Positions 58,467-64,000 of a stretch of DNA of 64,000 bases are shown here, one piece after another. How positions within the stretch are numbered: the first letter of the stretch is position 1; each line of letters begins with the position of its first letter. Below the pieces are notes generated by a model that saw nothing but the letters and a program-made list of their open reading frames with translations, was not told the DNA's origin and did no database searches. Where the stretch lies: the NCBI GenBank assembly GCA_016933025.1, contig JAFGBT010000009.1, forward strand, positions 1 through 64,000. The letters are read 5' to 3'. Both the position numbers and the translations under genes were made by a program. This DNA comes from Spirochaetota bacterium (lineage in GTDB: Bacteria > Spirochaetota > UBA4802 > UBA5550).

Positions 58467-60523
58467 TGCAGGATAAAAACAGTCCACAGACACCCGGTAC
58501 CGGAACGACCCCGGAGGACCTCTATCTGGAAAAAAACAGGATCAGCGGCATATCTTCTCCCGCGCCGTCGGACGATAAATCGTCCGGAACGCCGAAAAAA
58601 ATCGACTGGAAGCCGTTCGCCATAATCGGCTCGGTGGCGGCCCTCCTCATAATCGGCGTCCTGGTGCTAACCCAGTTCGTCTTCAAGAAGCCGGGCCAGT
58701 TTCTCCCCTCAAAGGCCGATCCTAACGCTCCCTTCGAAGAAACAAGGCGGGAAGAAAACCTCACGTCGGAGAACCTCCACATCAAGCGGGGAAAGGAGAG
58801 CTATTCCCGCGGCTATCTCACCGACGCTATCGCGGAATTCAATGAGGTCGTCGAATCGGACGCCTCCGACCGGGACAAGGCGATCGCCCTCACCTATATA
58901 GGGATGATCAACGACGACAAGGGCGACCACGACAGGGCCATCGAATACTTCAACCGCGCCCTCACCTATGACCGGAACAATCCGGACATCTATAAAAACA
59001 TGTCGCTCGCCTACCGACACAAGAAGGACTTCGACAGGGCGATTGAAAGCGCGGAAAAATCAGCGGCCATCAAGGGCGACGACGGCGACACGAAAACGCT
59101 CCTGGGGAATATCTACTTCGAGACCGGAAGGTACGATGACGCCATCAGCGCCTACCGGGGCGTGCTCGACGGCTCGCCTGAAAATGCGCGCGTACTTTAT
59201 AATATGGGTTCCGCCCTGATGCAGAAAGGCGACGAGTTCGCCGCTATGGAATATTTCAAAAAAGCCGGCGCCGCCGATCGCATCGGCGAGGTGGCCTTCA
59301 AGGCCTACTCGCGCCTCGGCGTGATCTACATTAAGCACAAGGACTTCGAGGAGGCGGAGAACTATCTAAAGCGTGCGGTCGCCATACGGCCGAACGACGC
59401 GCTGAACCGCTACAACCTGGGCATCGCCTACCTCCGCCAGAAAAAGACGTCAGAAGCCCTTGAAGAGCTTTCAAAGGCCGAGGAGATGGGAGAGAACAAC
59501 ACGGAGGTGCTCGAGGGGATCGGCGAGGCATATCTCTCCATGAAAAACTACGACCGGAGCCTGGAGATCTACGCCAAGCTGAGGAAGGAAAACGAGCGGA
59601 ACGTGAAGGTCCTCGCCCGCATCGCGGAGATCTACTACGATAAGGGCGAGCTGGACAACGCCTACGAAACCTACCGGAAAATCACGGTGATTGAGCCGAC
59701 GACCGAGAACGCACGCATCGCCTACCTGAACATGGGCAACATTCTGGACGATGCGCAGCGCTTTGACGAGGCGATCGACGCCTATCAGAAGGCCCTGGCC
59801 ATTAGTCCCAAGGACGACTCGGTCTACTACAACATGGGCATCGCCTACAAGCACGCCGACAGGCCCGAGCTCGCCATCACCGCATGGAAAAAGGGGGCGG
59901 AGCTGGACCCGGACGACCCGGCCCCCCGCACTGCCATCGCAGACTACTATTACGAGCGCGGATACTACGACATGGCGGAAACCGAATACCGGGAGATTGT
60001 CGGCCGTTGGCCGCAGGTGCAGGACCCGCATTTTAAAATCGCCACCATGTACTACAAGCGCGGCAACTACGATTACGCCCTGAGCGCCTACAACAGGGTT
60101 ATAGAGCTCGACCCGAACTCGGATCTAGCGCGCAAGGCCCTGATTAACAAGGCCCTACTGGTCTCAAAGACCGCGAAGGGCGATGCGGGCCTGGATGAAT
60201 CGATGAGTCTGGTCCAGAAGGCCCTGTTGATGAAACCGGAAGACGCGGAAGCGCTCTTCGCCCTCGGCATTATCTACATGAAAAAAGAGATGTACGACCG
60301 TGCCATGGACACCTTCTATCAGGTCGTGAAGGGCGCCGGCGAGATGTCCCTTGTCGCCGACGCGTACAACAACATCGGCAAGTGCTACTTCAAGAAACAG
60401 CAGTATAAAAAGGCTCTGCAGGCCTTCACCAGGGGCATAGAGGAGGACCCGTCCAACGAGGAACTGCGATTGAACCGAAAGGCGGCAAGCCAGGCATACG
60501 AGGCGGAGCTGGATAGAGAGTGA
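58466..60523 (+). CDS. Membrane-anchored TPR protein
   Basis: A 685-residue protein. A cytoplasmic N-terminus of about 50 residues is followed by one transmembrane helix (residues about 54-72: IIGSVAALLIIGVLVLTQFV) and then about fourteen TPR-like helix pairs to the C-terminus, for example ALTYIGMINDDKGDHDRAIEYFNRALTYD and MGIAYKHADRPELAITAWKKGAELDPDDP. It is a scaffold for periplasmic complexes. Translation is coupled to nusB and, by GTGATGATG, to dgt. No specific role is known. Confidence 0.8.
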   Translation: MQDKNSPQTPGTGTTPEDLYLEKNRISGISSPAPSDDKSSGTPKKIDWKPFAIIGSVAALLIIGVLVLTQFVFKKPGQFLPSKADPNAPFEETRREENLTSENLHIKRGKESYSRGYLTDAIAEFNEVVESDASDRDKAIALTYIGMINDDKGDHDRAIEYFNRALTYDRNNPDIYKNMSLAYRHKKDFDRAIESAEKSAAIKGDDGDTKTLLGNIYFETGRYDDAISAYRGVLDGSPENARVLYNMGSALMQKGDEFAAMEYFKKAGAADRIGEVAFKAYSRLGVIYIKHKDFEEAENYLKRAVAIRPNDALNRYNLGIAYLRQKKTSEALEELSKAEEMGENNTEVLEGIGEAYLSMKNYDRSLEIYAKLRKENERNVKVLARIAEIYYDKGELDNAYETYRKITVIEPTTENARIAYLNMGNILDDAQRFDEAIDAYQKALAISPKDDSVYYNMGIAYKHADRPELAITAWKKGAELDPDDPAPRTAIADYYYERGYYDMAETEYREIVGRWPQVQDPHFKIATMYYKRGNYDYALSAYNRVIELDPNSDLARKALINKALLVSKTAKGDAGLDESMSLVQKALLMKPEDAEALFALGIIYMKKEMYDRAMDTFYQVVKGAGEMSLVADAYNNIGKCYFKKQQYKKALQAFTRGIEEDPSNEELRLNRKAASQAYEAELDRE

Positions 60524-61677
60524 TGATGCACGTCGACCGCAACATTCTTCAAGAGACCGAAAAAAAAATTCTTGCGCCCTACGCCGCCCTTTCATCCATG
60601 ACCAGGGGAAGAAGATACGGGGAAAAACCGCACCCCTATCGGACCGAGTTCCAGCGCGACCGCGAGCGGATCATTCATTCGCGCGCATTCAGAAGGCTCG
60701 AATACAAGACCCAGGTATTCATCAACCACGAGGGCGACCATTACCGAACCCGCCTCACACACACCATAGAGGTGGCCCAGATCGCCCGGAGCATCGCGAG
60801 GGCGCTCCGCCTCAACGAGGACCTTGCCGAAAGCGTCGCCCTTGCGCATGACCTGGGCCACCCGCCCTTCGGCCATGCGGGAGAGCGGGAACTCGACAAT
60901 CTGTTGAAGGGCCACGGCGGTTTCGAGCACAACAGGCAGAGCCTCCGCGTGGTGGATGAACTCGAAAAGCGCTACCCCGACTTCAACGGCCTCAATCTCA
61001 CCTGGGAAACACGGGAAGGCATCATCAAGCATTCGACATCGTACGACCACCCGGAGTACAATGATTTCTCGCCCGGCACCCAGCCCTCCCTGGAGGCGCA
61101 AATCATCGACCTGGCAGACGAGATCGCCTACAACAACCATGACCTTGACGACGGCCTTTCCTCCGGCATACTGTCGCCCGCCGACGTAAGAAAGCTGTCC
61201 CTCTGGGCAATGGGAGAGGAGCGATACAACGGCGACAGCCGGGGCGACGCTAAAATCAGAAACCAGGGGATCATACGGGCAATCATCGACCTCCTGGCTT
61301 CGGACCTTATCAGTAACACTATCAGCCGCATCGAGCGCTTTTCCATCAAGAACTATGACGGCGTTACCGGCGCCGGGGAGAAACTGGTAGCCTTTTCTCC
61401 GGCGATAGAGGCGGCCGGCGCCGAACTCAAGAGCTTCCTTATGGAAAACCTCTACCAGCACTACCGGGTGGCGCGGATGACCATCAAGGCGGGAGCGGTC
61501 ATCAGGGACCTGTTCCGCATATACACCGAGCACCCCGACACCCTGCCGGAAGAATACCAGAAAAAATGCTCGCGTGACGGCGTCATACTCACAGCGACCG
61601 ACTACATCGCGGGCATGACGGACCGCTTCGCGCTCGAGGAGCACCAGAAACTGACTGACCCCATGATCAGGGTGTAA
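60523..61677 (+). CDS. dgt: dGTPase-like deoxynucleotide triphosphohydrolase
   Basis: A 384-residue HD-domain protein of the Dgt type: FRRLEYKTQVFINHEGDHYRTRLTHTIEVAQIARSIARALRLNEDLAESVALAHDLGHPPFGHAGE contains the H...HD...D metal site. It hydrolyses dNTPs to the nucleoside and triphosphate; the substrate specificity is not visible. The start is ATG at 60523 or 60526, overlapping the TPR stop. A GC-rich terminator follows. Confidence 0.9.
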   Translation: MMHVDRNILQETEKKILAPYAALSSMTRGRRYGEKPHPYRTEFQRDRERIIHSRAFRRLEYKTQVFINHEGDHYRTRLTHTIEVAQIARSIARALRLNEDLAESVALAHDLGHPPFGHAGERELDNLLKGHGGFEHNRQSLRVVDELEKRYPDFNGLNLTWETREGIIKHSTSYDHPEYNDFSPGTQPSLEAQIIDLADEIAYNNHDLDDGLSSGILSPADVRKLSLWAMGEERYNGDSRGDAKIRNQGIIRAIIDLLASDLISNTISRIERFSIKNYDGVTGAGEKLVAFSPAIEAAGAELKSFLMENLYQHYRVARMTIKAGAVIRDLFRIYTEHPDTLPEEYQKKCSRDGVILTATDYIAGMTDRFALEEHQKLTDPMIRV

Positions 61678-61687
61678 TCCCCCCCAA

Positions 61688-61707
61688 CCCCCCGCAGGGG
61701 GGCTTTT
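61688..61707 (+). terminator. Terminator after dgt
   Basis: CCCCCC-GCA-GGGGGG, followed by CTTTT, lies 11 bp after the dgt stop. It has the same design as the hairpin at 56506-56520. Confidence 0.7.
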
Positions 61708-61768
61708 AAGAGATCCATTCAAATGAAAATTGGTAGACGAACAACAGGCGTCTATTAGTATATGTCAT

Positions 61769-61910
61769 CTGTCATTGCGAGGAGCCCCGATATAATCTTG
61801 ACGGCGCATGCCTCGACGGAGTTTATCCCGAGCTTGTCGAGGGACTCGGCATGACATGTCACCCTGAGCCCCTCGACAAGCTCGGGACAGGCTCCGTCGA
61901 AGGGTGACAG
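61769..61910. repeat. Palindrome-rich intergenic repeat, copy 2
   Basis: Bounded by CTGTCA (61769-61774) and TGACAG (61905-61910), which are inverted copies of each other. It shares long blocks with copy 1 at 26813-26999, including GCGCATGCCTCGACGGAG and AGGCTCCGTCGAAGGGT. No coding frame is credible. The next gene starts 31 bp downstream. Confidence 0.75.
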
Positions 61911-61941
61911 ACCAAGATACCGAAGATACCAAGGAATTTCC

Positions 61942-62445
61942 ATGATGACCGAACCATACCCGGAAATCCCGGAAGAAATACAGAAGCTCCTCTCGCGCGG
62001 CGAGGCGATCGACGAGATACGGCTCGACAAGGACGGCGCCTGGCTGCACAACGGCCAGCCCTTCACCAACAGGAAAATAATCGAGTTCTTTAACAGATCC
62101 ATCGACATCACCAGCGACGGGACGCATGTCATTCAATACGACAACTATGTTTATCCGATCGTTGTGGAGGACGCGCCGCTCTTTGTTACCGGCGTCTGGA
62201 AAAAGGGGTTCGGCAGGTGGGAGAAAATTCACCTGAACCTTTCGAACGGAACGATGGAACTCCTCGACATATATACCCTTCAGTTCAGGAACAAAACCTT
62301 GTACTGCAGGGTATGCGGCGGCAGGTTGACGGCAAAGTTCAGAAACTCCCCGTTTTTCCATATCATGGAGCGGCTCGATGAATCTGAAGGAAACTACTAC
62401 CTTAGCCTCTGCGGCGAAAAAATCTTAATTGAAAACCAGGATTGA
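61942..62445 (+). CDS. DUF1285-like protein
   Basis: A 167-residue cytoplasmic protein. DEIRLDKDGAWLHNGQPFTNRKIIEFFN and YPIVVEDAPLFVTGVW resemble the DUF1285 family of proteobacteria (double-beta type with unknown role). The ATG has AAGG before it, after the repeat. Just past it by 3 bp begins the VKOR-DsbA gene, so the two may be one unit. Confidence 0.65.
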   Translation: MMTEPYPEIPEEIQKLLSRGEAIDEIRLDKDGAWLHNGQPFTNRKIIEFFNRSIDITSDGTHVIQYDNYVYPIVVEDAPLFVTGVWKKGFGRWEKIHLNLSNGTMELLDIYTLQFRNKTLYCRVCGGRLTAKFRNSPFFHIMERLDESEGNYYLSLCGEKILIENQD

Positions 62446-62448
62446 CCC

Positions 62449-63684
62449 ATGAAAAAGTACATCTACCTAATCCTCGCCCTTTCCATAGCGGGGGCGCTTC
62501 TTTCCGGGATACTTCTCCTCCAGCACTATTACCCGCAGTCAAAAATCGGGTTCATCACCTGCGGCGAGGGAATCATCAACCCATGCCTCTCGCTGGCCAG
62601 GTCGAACTACTCCACCGTCTTCGGGATACCGGTGGCGGCCTACGGGCTCCTCTGGAACCTGCTGGTCATCTTTATCCTCCTCATCGCCGATTACGCGGGG
62701 GGACGATACCCCGCCTGCGCGCTCGCGGTCATCTTCCCTCTGTCGGCGATCGCCTTCGCGGCGGACATCGCCCTGGGCGGCATCCTCATTGCGACAGGGA
62801 TATTCTGTAAATTCTGCGTGGCCACCTACGCGGTAAACGCCGCTATCCTGGCCCTTGCTATAGTCTGGCTTTTCAAGGCGCGCAGGGACGAACAGTTCTC
62901 CCTCGCCGGGACCCTGCGCGGCATCGTTTCCGCGGAAGACTCGTCGCCGGACAGAAAGGCCTTCTATTCCTCCTTCGTCCTTTTCGTCTTTCTACTCTGT
63001 TTCGCCATATTCTCGACCTCCTATATACTGAAGCTGAAAACAGGGAACACGCGGGTTTCGGCGGATAAAATCAGCACATTCCTCGATAATTTTTACAATT
63101 CCCCGCCGGAAAAAATCACATTGCCGGAGAGCGGCATCGTCATGGGCAATCCGGAAGCCCGCGTAACGATCACGGTATTCACCGATTTCCTCTGCAGCGC
63201 ATGCTACCGCTTTTACCAGGTTGAGCGGCTCCTCTTAAACAAATACGGCGACGATATAAGAATCGTATACTACAACTTTCCCCTCGACCAGGGCTGCAAT
63301 CCTACGATGCGGCGGAGCGTGTACAAGAACTCCTGCATCGCCTCTCGCGCCATCTTCGCGGCGTTGGACGGGGACATCCTTGAAGACTATGTGGTCAGGC
63401 ATTTTCAGGATTACCGGAGAATTCACGGCAATTACAATGAGGGTACCGCGATCGAAACGCTCAGGATGATCCCGCCCGGATCCCGCCCCGGCATGGACGA
63501 GGCCCGCTTCAACGCGCTCATGAATTCGGAAGATACGTCGCGGAGGATCGCTGAGCATATCAGCGCAGCCAAGCAGATCGGCATAGACTCCACCCCCACC
63601 CTGTTCATCGGCGGGAGGCGCCTGGTCGGCGTACCGCCCGTGGAAGTTCTCGACCGGATAGTCGACAGGGAGCTGGCGCGATAG
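62449..63684 (+). CDS. VKOR-DsbA fusion protein
   Basis: A 411-residue protein. The first half is a vitamin-K-epoxide-reductase (VKOR) membrane domain of four to five helices, with Cys in FITCGEG and INPC and the active CKFC motif. After about residue 175 there is a further hydrophobic helix, then a DsbA/thioredoxin-like domain with CSAC (about residue 248-251) and a helical end (RIAEHISAAKQIGIDSTPTLFIGGRRLVGV). VKOR reoxidises DsbA for disulfide-bond formation; the fusion provides both in one chain. It is known in other bacteria and fits an envelope with many Cys-containing proteins. Confidence 0.88.
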   Translation: MKKYIYLILALSIAGALLSGILLLQHYYPQSKIGFITCGEGIINPCLSLARSNYSTVFGIPVAAYGLLWNLLVIFILLIADYAGGRYPACALAVIFPLSAIAFAADIALGGILIATGIFCKFCVATYAVNAAILALAIVWLFKARRDEQFSLAGTLRGIVSAEDSSPDRKAFYSSFVLFVFLLCFAIFSTSYILKLKTGNTRVSADKISTFLDNFYNSPPEKITLPESGIVMGNPEARVTITVFTDFLCSACYRFYQVERLLLNKYGDDIRIVYYNFPLDQGCNPTMRRSVYKNSCIASRAIFAALDGDILEDYVVRHFQDYRRIHGNYNEGTAIETLRMIPPGSRPGMDEARFNALMNSEDTSRRIAEHISAAKQIGIDSTPTLFIGGRRLVGVPPVEVLDRIVDRELAR

Positions 63685-63690
63685 CGCGCC

Positions 63691-64000
63691 TCACAGGAGG
63701 TCATACGGATCGATATCGATCTCGAGGTAAGCATCGCGGCCCGCCACGGCTCCCCGCGAAGCGGCAATAACACTGCGCAGCGGCTCCATCTCCCTCGACT
63801 TGAGTATGATGTGACGGCGGTAATTGCCCCCTATCTTGGCGAAGGGCGCGGCCGACGGGCCCAGAACTCGGATGTCCGCTCCGGACCGGGCGGTGTTCTC
63901 CTCGATCGCCTCTTTCAGGAGATTAATTGACGCGATCACCCGCTCCTCGCTTTTTCCCCTCACCAGCAGGCGCGCGAGGCGCGCGAACGGCGGGTAGAGA
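63691..64000 (-). CDS. priA: Primosomal protein N' (PriA), C-terminal part, truncated by the window
   Basis: The frame remains open to the right edge: SLYPPFARLARLLVRGKSEER, then VLGPSAAPFAKIGGNYRRHIILKS and the end YLEIDIDPYDLL. This is the C-terminal domain of PriA, the replication-restart helicase. The start lies outside the window. Only about 100 residues are visible. Confidence 0.85.
   Translation of the reverse strand, partial: LYPPFARLARLLVRGKSEERVIASINLLKEAIEENTARSGADIRVLGPSAAPFAKIGGNYRRHIILKSREMEPLRSVIAASRGAVAGRDAYLEIDIDPYDLL

Overview
The window is chromosomal, gene-dense, moderately GC-rich DNA from a Gram-negative, outer-membrane bacterium. It carries many lipoprotein signal peptides, two probable beta-barrel proteins, MurJ and a chemotaxis operon with a FlaG-like protein. 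The mix of relaxed lipoboxes, large surface lipoproteins, chemotaxis genes, PilZ and STAS proteins and many TPR proteins suggests a member of Spirochaetota or a similar free-living lineage. That placement is inference: there is no rRNA here, and no single gene proves it.

Positions 1-31 kb form the accessory half, with genes on both strands and several AT-rich intergenic gaps. It holds a DUF975-like membrane protein, a lipoprotein of the N-formylglutamate amidohydrolase family, a FecR-like/TPR secreted protein, an SDR plus an IlvD/Edd dehydratase, a Crp/Fnr regulator, and an unusual pair made of a zincin-like peptidase and an ATP-grasp ligase (7.0-9.1 kb). A surface-protein island follows (9-18 kb): an HYDIN-type/LamG lipoprotein, a lipase-like lipoprotein and a lipoprotein with six InlB-type repeats. 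Next come a split UxaA-family hydro-lyase, an MBL-fold protein, a ribbon-helix-helix-like protein, an aminotransferase, a FlaG-like protein, adenosine kinase, an LPP20-like lipoprotein, a HAD phosphatase that appears to start at AUC, murJ, a TPR protein and a degenerate ABC permease/ATPase pair.

Positions 30-55 kb are almost entirely minus-strand housekeeping genes. In transcription order the first block is scpA-scpB-pheA-tyrA-cmk-rpsA-TPR-rpmF, then a terminator and a strong promoter, then acpP-rnc-nudix-aroB-STAS. Upstream lie cheY, cheW-cheA-cheB (CheA carries a C-terminal CheC-like domain), an ECF sigma factor with a transmembrane FecR/PQQ-propeller partner, a coiled-coil gene with zapA, a barrel protein, and the classical thrS-infC-rpmI-rplT cluster next to a tRNA-Val gene.

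Positions 55.7-63.7 kb are plus-strand: enoyl-CoA hydratase, a barrel-like protein, then the tightly coupled ribH-nusB-TPR-dgt genes, a DUF1285-like gene and a VKOR-DsbA fusion. The 3' part of priA enters from the right edge on the minus strand. Two related copies of a palindrome-rich intergenic repeat (26.8 and 61.8 kb) and related GC-rich hairpins are scattered between genes. The most unusual items are the CheA-CheC fusion, the peptidase/ATP-grasp pair, the sigma/FecR-PQQ pair, the degenerate ABC pair, the probable AUC start and a tRNA-Val with C33. No CRISPR array, prophage or insertion sequence was seen.
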